Shown piece after piece: positions 46,473 through 55,310 of a stretch of 64,000 nt of DNA; the first letter of the stretch is position 1, and every line of letters starts with the position of its first letter. Position numbers and translations under genes: made by a program. This DNA is from Pelagibacteraceae bacterium. GTDB taxonomy: Bacteria > Pseudomonadota > Alphaproteobacteria > HIMB59 > GCA-002718135. The stretch covers positions 134,805-198,804 of the forward strand of contig PBDN01000019.1 in the NCBI GenBank assembly GCA_002718135.1, in the 5' to 3' direction. The notes under the pieces were generated by a model. That model saw only the letters and a program-made list of their open reading frames with translations. It was not told where the DNA came from and did not search any database.

Positions 46473-47153
46473 ATGTCCAAACAATATGCGACCCAAGAAA
46501 AAGGGCTATTAAATGGACTGGCAGAGACCCTCAATCCCGTCCATACCGCTATTATAGTGGTCGACATGCAGAATGATTTCTGTGCCGAGAATGGCTATAT
46601 CCATACGACTCAGGGCGCGGATATGAGCGGAAATAAACGACTTGCAGAACGGATTGGAAAACTGGTTAACGCAGGGCGCGCCGCGGGTTGCAAAATTGTG
46701 TGGATCAAGGCGATCTATGACCACGATCTACTACCCGCACCGATGCTTTCGAAGATGCTGGACAAAGGTGAGGGCGCAGTTTGCTGCGAATCTAACTCTT
46801 GGGGGGCAGATTTCTATGAGATCGGCCCGGAAGACGGTGAACAAATTGTAGAAAAGCGCTGCTATTCTGCATTTCATAACACGCAACTGGACGACATCCT
46901 TCGCCGACACGGCATAAAATCCCTTGTGATGACTGGCGTCGCCACCAATGTCTGTGTCGACAGCACCTTACGCGAAGCATTCTTCCATGGCTATTACATC
47001 GTCATGCCACCCGACTGTGTGGGTTCCGCCAACTTGGCACTGCACGAAGCTACAATCACATCGGTAGGCCTAATTTTCGGTGAGGTTCCGGAGGGGAAAA
47101 CGGTGATGGATATCTGGGCCAGCAAGTCGGAGACAGTGAAAGCGGCAGAGTAA
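46473..47153 (+). CDS. Isochorismatase family cysteine hydrolase
   Basis: Cysteine hydrolase of the isochorismatase fold, the family that includes maleamate amidase and N-carbamoylsarcosine amidase. Its catalytic triad is D31 (VVDMQNDF), K128 (VEKRCYSAF) and C161 (GVATNVCVDST), with the cis-peptide segment present. Start MSKQYAT at 46473 has AAGGA before it; the longer frame at 46377 lies inside the LigB-like gene. Length is 226 residues. It follows the LigB-like gene directly, so the two enzymes very likely act in sequence: ring cleavage and then amide hydrolysis. Confidence 0.9.
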   Translation: MSKQYATQEKGLLNGLAETLNPVHTAIIVVDMQNDFCAENGYIHTTQGADMSGNKRLAERIGKLVNAGRAAGCKIVWIKAIYDHDLLPAPMLSKMLDKGEGAVCCESNSWGADFYEIGPEDGEQIVEKRCYSAFHNTQLDDILRRHGIKSLVMTGVATNVCVDSTLREAFFHGYYIVMPPDCVGSANLALHEATITSVGLIFGEVPEGKTVMDIWASKSETVKAAE

Positions 47154-47167
47154 ATGTCACCGTATTC

Positions 47168-47181
47168 ACTTTTTAAAAAGT
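47168..47181. other. Perfect A/T palindrome between convergent genes
   Basis: ACTTTTTAAAAAGT is a perfect 14-base palindrome 15 bases after the isochorismatase-like stop, in the gap before the maleylacetate reductase end. It is too weak in G/C to be a normal terminator. Similar T-A runs precede the TPP gene. Confidence 0.25.
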
Positions 47182-47340
47182 AGAGACCTTTGGAGCAAAT
47201 TGTTAATCTTTTTCAATAGTCGCGGAATACTGCCGATTGTCCCCTAAAACACGTTAGTTGAGAGGCGTTCATTTATACAATTTTTTGGCTACCGTATTTC
47301 GGAAGCCAATCTCGAAATTTACTTCGAAGCCACTGAAACT

Positions 47341-48414
47341 TCATATCCCGCTTGGCGGTCGGCCCTCCCAAGCATCCTGCAGGAGTTCACGTATGGCGTG
47401 ACGATCATAGTCCCGAAGGTTGAAATAGCGGTCAATCATAATTCTGTCTGCAGCTTCGTCTAAGTCGCTTTCCGGTAGACCGAGATCCTTCAGTCCCTCC
47501 GCCGCACCGCTTTTACCGAGTAATTCAAAAAGGGCACGTGGCGCATCTCGGGGATCCACATCTAATGCGCGCGCGATTCCCGCCATCGCATCCGGAGCGG
47601 CATTCCGGTTATAGTTAGTCGAATGGGGAAGAACGACCGCGTGGGTCGGACCATGAGGCAAATCAAATCCACCGCCCAATGTGTGTGCGATCTTGTGATG
47701 TATTGTGGTACCTGAAGACATCAGCGTCGTACCACACAACCATGCACCCTGCATGGCCGCGGATCTTGCAGTTATATCTTGCGGATCCTGTGCCAGTTTC
47801 ACTAGTGCTGCCGACATTATTCGAATACCATTTTCCGAGAACATATTAGCAACTGGATTAGCATCTTCGCCGAGGTAAGAGCTGACAGCGTGCGAGATTG
47901 AGTTGAACCCGCTCGCAATCGATACGTCGAGAGGAACATCAAGAGTCAGTTCGGGATCATAGATCAGGGTGCGTGGCAGCATCCGAAGGCTCCGATAATT
48001 TGTACGCACCCCGTCACGGCCTATGATGCCTTGAAGCGCCGTGGTTTCCGATCCGGAATAGGTGGTAACGATACATAACACTGGCTGACCCTGCTCTAGC
48101 GCGATAGCCTTTGCGAGTCCGACCGCTGTGCCGCCACCATAGGACACCAAGCAATCCGCTTTGAGCTCTTGGGCCATTTCTCGGCCGCACTCTACCGCCG
48201 TCAGAGGAACAAAAATTTTGGCCGAGTCGCAGATACCTACGAAACGATCGCCTAAGGTAGCCGCCATCTTATCGACCTCAGCTACACGGCTTTTAGTGCA
48301 ACAGAACATCACTCGCGTCCCACCAAGCGCCGCCACCTCGTCGGCAAGTTCTGAAACACGCCCTGCACCGTGAATAACGCGGCCTGGCATTCCAACATGG
48401 TTAAACGAAGTCAA
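47341..48414 (-). CDS. Maleylacetate reductase (iron-containing alcohol dehydrogenase fold)
   Basis: NAD(P)H-dependent reductase of maleylacetate to 3-oxoadipate, the closing step of hydroxyquinol- and chlorocatechol-type routes. The pattern is characteristic of maleylacetate reductases: SYGGGTAVGLAKAIAL, VTTYSGSETTALQG, NSISHAVSSY with Asn where other family members have Asp, and HHKIAHTLGGGFDLPHG. Length is 357 residues. The start is a TTG at 48414 with AGGAG seven bases before it. It is convergent with the isochorismatase operon. A related lactaldehyde- or propanediol-type dehydrogenase is less likely. Confidence 0.86.
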   Translation of the reverse strand: MTSFNHVGMPGRVIHGAGRVSELADEVAALGGTRVMFCCTKSRVAEVDKMAATLGDRFVGICDSAKIFVPLTAVECGREMAQELKADCLVSYGGGTAVGLAKAIALEQGQPVLCIVTTYSGSETTALQGIIGRDGVRTNYRSLRMLPRTLIYDPELTLDVPLDVSIASGFNSISHAVSSYLGEDANPVANMFSENGIRIMSAALVKLAQDPQDITARSAAMQGAWLCGTTLMSSGTTIHHKIAHTLGGGFDLPHGPTHAVVLPHSTNYNRNAAPDAMAGIARALDVDPRDAPRALFELLGKSGAAEGLKDLGLPESDLDEAADRIMIDRYFNLRDYDRHAIRELLQDAWEGRPPSGI

Positions 48415-48587
48415 AAGGTCACTCCTGTTTCAGGATAACGGCGTTCGCGCTGCATTGATGGTTAACAAAATATTACGAAAATTCATAAGTAACCATATTG
48501 GTGCTCATGATCGAGCTTCATAATTTCGGACTTAGTCTAGCCAAATTTTCTAGTGTCTCCAAAGATACCTAATGCATTAAACTTTGG

Positions 48588-49583
48588 TTAGTCGAATAAT
48601 CTATTCATTAGTTTTTCAGCATTTTTCTTATAGATTTTGGCCTGTACGTCCTCTTCCAGTTCCATCCGTCTCAACGACTCGAAGGTTTCCGCGACAGGCG
48701 CGAACGGCGCGTCAGTCGAAAACAATACATGCTCGGGGCCGAAATAGTCGATCCCGGTAGGGAAAGCCGAGGACGAGCCAAACATGGCAGTATCGCCATA
48801 GAACATCCTAAAGTATTCACCATGCGGGCGTTTAAGAGAAGAGAGCACCTCGGAATAATCCTCATTCGCCGTGCGTGCGCCCAATACCGACAGCCCGGCA
48901 CCGACCCGTTCTTCAAAATAGGGAATCATTCCTCCCAGGTGATGAGTCAGAATTTTGATTTTGGGATAGCGGTCAAAAAGACCCCACAACACAAGCCGCA
49001 CCATTGCGACAGAGGTTTCGTATGGCCACCCAAGCGCCCACCAGATCTCGTAACGTGATTTTTCCTCTGCCATGTAGTCGGTCATATCGGAGGTACGCGC
49101 AGGATGCATCCAAATCGGTAAATCGTATTCCGCCATTGCTGCAAAAACCGGTTCGAAATCTGGATGGTCTAAGGGTCGACCACCAACATTGGTAAAAATT
49201 TGAACACCAACAGCGCCAAGGTCGCGTACTGAACGATGCAACTCTTCCATTGTTTCATCGATTGAGTGCATGGCTAGCGCGGCAACAAAACAGGGGAAAC
49301 GATCCCTATTCTTTTCTACTAATTCAGCCATGGCATCATTGCCGATGCGTGCCAGCTCAATACCCTGCTTCGGCGTCGTGACATCCTCAAGCGGCGGGTT
49401 TGGTAGCGAAATGATCTGGCGATAATCACCGAACGGGTCCATCGCCCGAAAGCGAACGTCTAGATCATGAACAGCGGCGACCGATTGCATACGCTTTCCG
49501 ATATTACCTAACGAGGGCGCAATCTCGCCCATACGTTTGAAGAAATCCGCGGGAAATATGTGAGTGTAGATATCGATGTACAT
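48588..49583 (-). CDS. Amidohydrolase family protein (ACMSD-like decarboxylase), altered metal motif
   Basis: TIM-barrel metalloenzyme of the amidohydrolase-2 group that includes 2-amino-3-carboxymuconate semialdehyde decarboxylase and gamma-resorcylate decarboxylase. Conserved parts are IWMHPAR near residue 157, ILTHHLGG near 215 and FSTDAPF near 292. The N-terminal metal motif, usually HxH, reads DIYTHIF, that is Tyr-x-His. Start MYIDIYT at 49583 is preceded by an excellent GGGGAGGAATA; the frame start at 49649 is rejected. Length is 331 residues. The downstream maleylacetate reductase on the same strand suggests one lower pathway (decarboxylation, then later reduction). Confidence 0.87.
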   Translation of the reverse strand: MYIDIYTHIFPADFFKRMGEIAPSLGNIGKRMQSVAAVHDLDVRFRAMDPFGDYRQIISLPNPPLEDVTTPKQGIELARIGNDAMAELVEKNRDRFPCFVAALAMHSIDETMEELHRSVRDLGAVGVQIFTNVGGRPLDHPDFEPVFAAMAEYDLPIWMHPARTSDMTDYMAEEKSRYEIWWALGWPYETSVAMVRLVLWGLFDRYPKIKILTHHLGGMIPYFEERVGAGLSVLGARTANEDYSEVLSSLKRPHGEYFRMFYGDTAMFGSSSAFPTGIDYFGPEHVLFSTDAPFAPVAETFESLRRMELEEDVQAKIYKKNAEKLMNRLFD

Positions 49584-49699
49584 TATTCCTCCCCATATGC
49601 CATTTAAAAGAGTAACGCGTTTATGGAAATGAAACACTTCCCGCTGCAAAAAGTTCGCCCTAACTAATCTTCTTGTCTAGGTCCACCGGCTTCGAGAAT

Positions 49700-50704
49700 A
49701 TGCTACGCATAGACGGTGTGTCCGCCCTAAGGGACTGGAGAAATATGCATATCGCGGAGAAAAATAGGGCCTCCCTGCTCGATCCTCAAAAGTTCTGCGA
49801 CCCTCTGACCACCGTCTCAGGAGATGTACGCGCGTCGGTATCACTGCGTAGTCTTAAGACACTATGGATCAATACAGGCACCCTATGCAATCTGACCTGT
49901 ACCAACTGCTATATCGAATCGAGTCCAACTAACGACCGACTAGTCTATGTTACAACAGCGGAAGTTATCGACTATCTGGATGAAATCGAGGCAAACAGCC
50001 TTGGTACAGAAGAAATTGGCTTCACCGGGGGTGAGCCTTTCATGAATCCTAATATCATCGATATCCTTGAAAAAACTCTAGAACGTGGGTTCCGTAGCCT
50101 AGTTCTTACCAATGCGATGCGACCTATGGCCAAAATGCAGAAGAGCCTGCTGCGCCTGCGCGAAACATACCAGGACCGGCTCGTGCTCAGAGTATCGATT
50201 GATCACTACGATCAGCTATATCACGAGATGGAACGAGGTAATCGTTCGTGGAAACCGACAATCGCCGGTCTCGTTTGGCTATCGAATAACGGTTTTACGC
50301 TCAAAGTCGCCGGCCGCACATTCTCAGAAGAAGATGAAGGGAGCTTGCGTCAAGGCTATGGAAGATTATTCAAATGTCTTGGCCTCAAATTGAACTCGCA
50401 GGACCCCCTAGACCTCGTGCTATTCCCGGAAATGGAAGAAACGACTGACATTCCAGAAATAACCACCTCCTGCTGGGAAGTTTTAAACGTCGCCCCCGAC
50501 ACGATGATGTGCGCGAACTCACGGATGGTGGTAAAGTACCGTGGCGCTGAAAAGCCCATGGTCGTACCTTGCACCCTGCTACCCTATGATAGGCGGTTTA
50601 ATATGGGAGAAACACTCGCCGATGCCAAAGCCGACGTTCCACTGAACCACCCCCATTGTGCTAAGTTCTGCGTTCTGGGTGGAGGTACCTGCAGCACAGT
50701 TTAG
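49700..50704 (+). CDS. Radical SAM protein with extra C-terminal cysteines
   Basis: Radical S-adenosylmethionine enzyme. The cluster motif is CNLTCTNC near residue 65 (C-x3-C-x2-C). FTGGEPFMNP is the SAM-binding GGE motif, and SIDHYDQLYHEMERG follows. The C-terminal part carries at least six more Cys, including TSCWEVL, MMCANS, VPCTLL, HPHCAKFC and GGTCS, suggesting one or two auxiliary iron-sulfur clusters as in SPASM/twitch enzymes. The reaction is unknown. The start is uncertain: ATG at 49700, TTG at 49673, or ATG at 49745, which has GGAG nearby. It is divergent from the amidohydrolase. No candidate peptide substrate is seen beside it. Confidence 0.85.
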   Translation: MLRIDGVSALRDWRNMHIAEKNRASLLDPQKFCDPLTTVSGDVRASVSLRSLKTLWINTGTLCNLTCTNCYIESSPTNDRLVYVTTAEVIDYLDEIEANSLGTEEIGFTGGEPFMNPNIIDILEKTLERGFRSLVLTNAMRPMAKMQKSLLRLRETYQDRLVLRVSIDHYDQLYHEMERGNRSWKPTIAGLVWLSNNGFTLKVAGRTFSEEDEGSLRQGYGRLFKCLGLKLNSQDPLDLVLFPEMEETTDIPEITTSCWEVLNVAPDTMMCANSRMVVKYRGAEKPMVVPCTLLPYDRRFNMGETLADAKADVPLNHPHCAKFCVLGGGTCSTV

Positions 50705-50754
50705 ATCCCATTCGGGTGTTTCATAAACAAAATATAGATAAGCTGACTGATGTC

Positions 50755-51462
50755 CTATAGTCGTTTATCGAGCCACTTAAACATCTTCTTCATAGAATCC
50801 GCCGTTGCTGCGGCACGGTAACCTTGCGGGTTATGAAAATTTTGGAATGCGTGTCCGCAGCCATCATAACGGTGAAATTCATGATCGATATCCAGCTCTT
50901 TCAAACGTTCATCGATTTTGTCCACATCCGCGGGTGACGGGTTTTCATCGTCATTACCGAAGAATCCCAATGTTGCACCACGCAATTTCACAAGTCTATC
51001 GAAAGGCGATACGTGGCCGGATCCGAGTACCTTAAACATGTTACCACTGTAATAAGCGACGTTACACTTGAAGGCTCCAATCTCGGCGGCGCCCAGGAAT
51101 GACACCCGCCCACCCATGCAGTGCCCCACAATACCCATTCGGTCACCATCAACCGATTCCAATCCCTGAAGTAACGAGACCGTTGCATTCAGGTCATTGA
51201 GTATCTCGTTGTCATCGAGGTTTTTTATAGACTCCCTCGTATCCTCGCCCGAGGGTCGGCGGTGATGCAGGTGTGGCGCGGCCGCGACGTATCCACTGCC
51301 GGCAAGGTCTTGAACGAACCTAGTTGTCGCCGCGTCAAGACCAGTGCGATGATGAGCAACGACGATTGTTGGATACGGTCCCGACTCAGACGGCTCGTCG
51401 ACAAAGACTTCCATGTCGGACCCTTGAACGTTCAGTTTTTCCCAACGAGCATTCGATGGCAT
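50755..51462 (-). CDS. Dienelactone hydrolase family protein
   Basis: Alpha/beta-hydrolase of the dienelactone hydrolase type, with a Cys nucleophile in IVGHCMGGRV near residue 115. The remaining triad members are probably an Asp in FFGNDDENPSP and the His in DGCGHAFQN. The length of 235 residues is typical. In chlorocatechol and related routes such enzymes turn dienelactone into maleylacetate, which the reductase encoded at 47.3-48.4 kb could use. GGGAG stands before the ATG. It is convergent with the radical SAM gene. Confidence 0.88.
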   Translation of the reverse strand: MPSNARWEKLNVQGSDMEVFVDEPSESGPYPTIVVAHHRTGLDAATTRFVQDLAGSGYVAAAPHLHHRRPSGEDTRESIKNLDDNEILNDLNATVSLLQGLESVDGDRMGIVGHCMGGRVSFLGAAEIGAFKCNVAYYSGNMFKVLGSGHVSPFDRLVKLRGATLGFFGNDDENPSPADVDKIDERLKELDIDHEFHRYDGCGHAFQNFHNPQGYRAAATADSMKKMFKWLDKRL

Positions 51463-51927
51463 ATTGATCTCCCGTATAATCCGCAGTTCACCTTAGACGA
51501 TGGTATTGGGAAATACGACTGGGTAGCCGGCGCCCGGCTTAGTTCAACGCAATACGCGCGCGCTAATGCGAATTATGCCAATTTCGGTCTTTCCGGAGAT
51601 TGCCGGGTAAAGGTATCGCGCCTATGCGGCCAAAAGTACCAACGCAAAGAATTTTGGCGAATGCGCACGGTTCATATCTTACGCCGCGCGCTACGCACGA
51701 TATCGCCGATTCGTCTTCGAGAAAAATACTATAACGCCCCCCCCCCCCGCAGGATCCACAGACCCTTTCAGAGGGGTGCATATTTGGGGAAAAATATAAC
51801 TTCTCGAACCTTAAATTATAGCCGAAAACTGAGGGCGAACATATTGCGTTCGCTTGTCAGCGCCGATAATCTAGAATAGTTAGGTTCCGAACCAATTTGG
51901 GCTTAAAAACATAGTTTAGGATGAAGG
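51463..51927. other. Intergenic region with a C12 tract, no supported gene
   Basis: This 465-base gap lies between the dienelactone hydrolase start and the next plus-strand gene. No frame looks like a protein of a known type; a long plus-strand frame through it (51262-51879) runs antisense to the dienelactone hydrolase and has poor composition. It holds a run of 12 C at 51737-51748, the longest G/C homopolymer noticed. Promoters for both neighbouring genes presumably lie here, but I see no clear boxes. Confidence 0.6.
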
Positions 51928-52692
51928 GTGACCGGAATAATGGAATTGCAGGGCTTGGACATCGAAGTCGTACGCAAGGGGTCTGGACAGCCGCTTTTGC
52001 TGCTCCACGGGGGCGGTGGCCCGACAGCGCAGATGCCATTTGCCGATCGATTAGCCGAAAAATTTGAGATCATAGCTCCTACCCATCCGGGATTTAACGG
52101 TAGTAAAATACCAAAGCATTTCACTCGTATCGATGATCTGATCTACCTTTACCTAGACCTGCTCGATGTCTTGGACCTTACCGACGTAGTTTTAATGGGA
52201 TTTTCCATGGGAGGCTGGACCGCGGCTGAGCTAGCGGTAGCAAATTCTAACCGGCTTTCACGGCTGTTTCTTGTAGATTCCGTGGGCGTAAAGGTAAACG
52301 GCCGAGAAGACCGAGATATCGCTGATGTGTTTGCTCTACCGGCCGATAAACTTGCCGAAATCATGTTCCATGATGTGTCACTAGCGCCCGATCCACAAGA
52401 AGTGCCGGACGAGCAGCTACAAATCGTCGCGGGGAATCGAACTGCGCTGGGCGTCTACACGTGGGATCCCTATATGCACAACCCAAAGCTCCCGCATCGT
52501 CTACATAGGATTAAAATCCCCACTCATTTCATTTGGGGTGCCAGTGACGGGTTGGTAACGCCAGAATACGGAACGAAGTTCTGCAACATGATTGAAGGGG
52601 CGACTATGACTGTGATAGAGGAAGCTGGTCACTCGCCTCAGATGGAGCAACCAGACCGGTTCGTTGACGCTGTGTTTGAATTGGCAGGGTAA
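51928..52692 (+). CDS. Alpha/beta fold hydrolase
   Basis: Serine alpha/beta-hydrolase. HGGGGPTAQM gives the oxyanion hole, GFSMGGWTA near residue 92 the nucleophile, WGASDGLVTPEYG the Asp, and EEAGHSPQMEQPDRF the His. Length is 254 residues. The start may be GTG at 51928 (AGGA six bases before it) or ATG at 51940. It is the first gene of a plus-strand set with two LLM enzymes and a second hydrolase, with only 15 bases before the next gene. Enzymes of this kind hydrolyse C-C bonds of meta-cleavage products or amides such as N-formylmaleamate. The substrate is unknown. Confidence 0.88.
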   Translation: MTGIMELQGLDIEVVRKGSGQPLLLLHGGGGPTAQMPFADRLAEKFEIIAPTHPGFNGSKIPKHFTRIDDLIYLYLDLLDVLDLTDVVLMGFSMGGWTAAELAVANSNRLSRLFLVDSVGVKVNGREDRDIADVFALPADKLAEIMFHDVSLAPDPQEVPDEQLQIVAGNRTALGVYTWDPYMHNPKLPHRLHRIKIPTHFIWGASDGLVTPEYGTKFCNMIEGATMTVIEEAGHSPQMEQPDRFVDAVFELAG

Positions 52693-52707
52693 TATAGGAG
52701 TAAGAAT

Positions 52708-53937
52708 ATGAAATCTTGGTGGTTTACCGAAGACTGTTATCCTCACCTGCCGGATGAAGATACATACCGATCTATACGTGTCGATTTGCCAAACCAACAT
52801 TGCGATCCGGAAATCGCTTCAGACCTTTACAACCGGTATCTTGATCTATGGTGCGCCTGCGACGAGATCGGACTCGGCATCATGCTTAATGAACATCACC
52901 AAACCGCGACCTGTATGGTACCTGCGGCGCCTATTATGCTTGGTATCTTGGCCCGCCAAACAAAAGAAGCTCGCCTCCTTATTTTGGGTAATCCACTACC
53001 AAACCGCAACCAGCCTGTCCGCGTGGCGGAGGAAATGGCACTGGTTGATGTAATCTCAAAGGGTCGCGTTGAGTGTGGGTTCGTCCGCAGTGTGCCCTAC
53101 GAGGCAGCAGCAGCAAATATTATGCCATATAGAGGATCTGATCGGATGTGGGAAGCCCACGACCTGATCCTGAAAGCATGGACTACACATGACGGTCCTT
53201 TCAATTTCGAGGGCGAGTGGTATCACCACAGGCAAGTAAATATATGGCCTCGGCCGTATCAACAGCCGCATCCACCCGTCTGGATTACGATGGGAAGTAA
53301 TGGTTCGGCTCGGCCCGTAGCGCAACATAAGCATATCGGTGCGGTTTTCCTCGCCGGCTATCCACGTATCCGGGACGTGTTTGACGGTTACCGAGAAGCA
53401 TATCTGGAAGCGCATGGGGAGTATGCGCCACTGGACCGGCTAGCCTATCTCGGACTTTGCTATATTGGTGAGAACGAACGCGAGGCTGAGGAGGGCGCTC
53501 GCAAGCTACTGTGGTACATGGAGTCCAATAAGGTCCCACCAGAATGGAGTAACCCCCCCGGTTATCATCCTCCCGCGGTATCCGCTAACGTAATGCGTGG
53601 CGTCACAGGTTCTGGCGTACCCACAAAACCAACTCTGGAAGAGCAAATGGCGCGTGGCAATGTGTTCGCTGGCACACCAGACCAAGTATTTGAACAAATA
53701 AAGTCCTTCTGGGAGTATTCGGGCGGTTTCGGCCACATGTTGATGATGGGTCAGGCTGGATTCTTGTCAGACTCCGACGCACTGAAATCCATGACACTCT
53801 ACAAGGAAGAGGTGGAACCTCGCCTAAAAGAATTAGAGGCGAATACTGATCCCGCCGAATTGTGGGAAAAGAGCAAAGCGGCTCCCGTCCGTGAGGGAAT
53901 AGATCTTGGTAATTTTGCGCCGGAGTTTGTCCGGTAA
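52708..53937 (+). CDS. LLM class flavin-dependent oxidoreductase, tandem copy 1
   Basis: Luciferase-like monooxygenase that uses reduced FMN. Typical segments are FTEDCYPHLPD, IMLNEHHQTATCMVPAAPIMLGILARQT, LLILGNPLPNRNQPVRVAEEMALVDVISKGR, and GTPDQVFEQIKSFWEYSGGFGHMLMMGQAG at the C-terminus. It has 409 residues. TAGGAGTAAGA precedes the ATG. About three quarters of its residues match the next gene at 54.05 kb by eye, so the two arose by tandem duplication. Related enzymes oxidise or cleave heterocycles, alkanes or amides; which applies here is unknown. It is in an operon with the alpha/beta-hydrolase before it. Confidence 0.9.
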   Translation: MKSWWFTEDCYPHLPDEDTYRSIRVDLPNQHCDPEIASDLYNRYLDLWCACDEIGLGIMLNEHHQTATCMVPAAPIMLGILARQTKEARLLILGNPLPNRNQPVRVAEEMALVDVISKGRVECGFVRSVPYEAAAANIMPYRGSDRMWEAHDLILKAWTTHDGPFNFEGEWYHHRQVNIWPRPYQQPHPPVWITMGSNGSARPVAQHKHIGAVFLAGYPRIRDVFDGYREAYLEAHGEYAPLDRLAYLGLCYIGENEREAEEGARKLLWYMESNKVPPEWSNPPGYHPPAVSANVMRGVTGSGVPTKPTLEEQMARGNVFAGTPDQVFEQIKSFWEYSGGFGHMLMMGQAGFLSDSDALKSMTLYKEEVEPRLKELEANTDPAELWEKSKAAPVREGIDLGNFAPEFVR

Positions 53938-54052
53938 AGTTTTACGCCGACCGATAGCTTTCGCACCCCCTTTCCATTGGACCGATTTACGCTTGGAGTT
54001 CTAACTTTAGATGAATTAGCTTCGGCCCAAGCGACAAAGGGACGTAAATTAT

Positions 54053-55297
54053 ATGAACGACCTCAAAACCTGGTTCTTCACAGAGGACTGCTACCCCGAT
54101 CTCCCGGATCAAGATACCTACGGGTCCATCCGTGTAGACCTACCAAACAAGTATTGTGAACCAGATAACGCGAGCCGACTATATAACCAGTATTTAGATA
54201 TTTGGTGCGCAGCTGACGAAATGGGTCTGGAAATTATGCTTAATGAGCATCACCAGACGGCCACTTGCATGGTGCCTGCAGCCCCCATAATGATGGGTAT
54301 CTTGGCTCGACAGACCCAAAATGCCAGACTTCTTATCCTTGGCAATCCCCTTCCTAACCGCAACCAGCCGGTTCGCGTGGCCGAGGAAATGGCTCTGATA
54401 GACGTCATTTCAAAAGGACGAGCCGAAGTTGGTTTTGTCCGCAGCGTTCCATACGAAGCGGCGGCGGCGAACATCCTGCCATATCGAGGGTCTGAACGAC
54501 TATGGGAAGCTCACGACCTTATTCTGAAAGCATGGACTACCCATGATGGGCCCTTTAATTTTGAAGGTGAATGGTATCATCATCGTCAAGTAAACATCTG
54601 GCCCCGCCCATACCAACAACCTCATCCACCGGTATGGATCACCGCAGGCAGCGCAGGTAGCACCTTGCCGGTTGCACAGAACAAACATGTGGCGGCTATT
54701 TTCTTGGCAGGTTATTCCAAGGTCCGGCCCATATTCGACGCTTACCGCAAGAATTATCTCGGTCTTCATGGCGAACATGCCCCTCTTGACCGTCTCGCTT
54801 ATTGCGGACTGATATATGTGGGTGATGACGAGAAGGCAGCCGAAAATGGTGCTAACAAGATGATGTGGTATATGCAAGCCAACAAGGTAGCAGACCACTG
54901 GAAAAACCCACCCGGGTACCATACCCCTGCAGTCTCGGCAAATGTTCTGCGTGGGGCGCATGTTTCTGGCTCTGGTGCGGCCTACAGCACCGACTTGAAG
55001 GAACATATGCGTCGCGGCAACGTGTTTGCCGGAACACCCGATCAAGTATTCGAGCAAATCAAGGCTTTCTGGGAATATTCGGGCGGCTTCGGACATATGC
55101 TTATGATGGGACAGGCCGGCCATATGACAGAAAAAGAGACGCTTCGTTCGATGACACTTTATAATGACGAGGTCTACCCGCGTCTGAAAGAACTCGCGAA
55201 GGGCTGGGACCCTGAAGCTATCGAGGAAAAACGTGCCGCGATGCCCGATAGAGATCATGCCGGTATCACCGAACTCGCGGTCGATTTTGTGAGGTAA
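54053..55297 (+). CDS. LLM class flavin-dependent oxidoreductase, tandem copy 2
   Basis: Second copy of the tandem luciferase-like pair, 414 residues. It shares long identical stretches with copy 1, such as NEHHQTATCMVPAAPIM, PLPNRNQPVRVAEEMAL and YHHRQVNIWPRPYQQPHPP, while the region around residue 220 and a five-residue insertion (SGSGAAY) differ. AAGGGA precedes the ATG. It is followed 14 bases later by another alpha/beta-hydrolase. The pair may form a heterodimer, as alpha and beta luciferase subunits do, or act on different substrates. No flavin reductase is encoded nearby. Confidence 0.9.
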   Translation: MNDLKTWFFTEDCYPDLPDQDTYGSIRVDLPNKYCEPDNASRLYNQYLDIWCAADEMGLEIMLNEHHQTATCMVPAAPIMMGILARQTQNARLLILGNPLPNRNQPVRVAEEMALIDVISKGRAEVGFVRSVPYEAAAANILPYRGSERLWEAHDLILKAWTTHDGPFNFEGEWYHHRQVNIWPRPYQQPHPPVWITAGSAGSTLPVAQNKHVAAIFLAGYSKVRPIFDAYRKNYLGLHGEHAPLDRLAYCGLIYVGDDEKAAENGANKMMWYMQANKVADHWKNPPGYHTPAVSANVLRGAHVSGSGAAYSTDLKEHMRRGNVFAGTPDQVFEQIKAFWEYSGGFGHMLMMGQAGHMTEKETLRSMTLYNDEVYPRLKELAKGWDPEAIEEKRAAMPDRDHAGITELAVDFVR

Positions 55298-55310
55298 TCA
55301 GATCAAGCAG

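Noticed and set aside
51262..51879. 205-residue plus-strand frame
   Set aside because: Its first third is antisense to the well-supported dienelactone hydrolase, and the remainder has no recognisable motif and poor composition.
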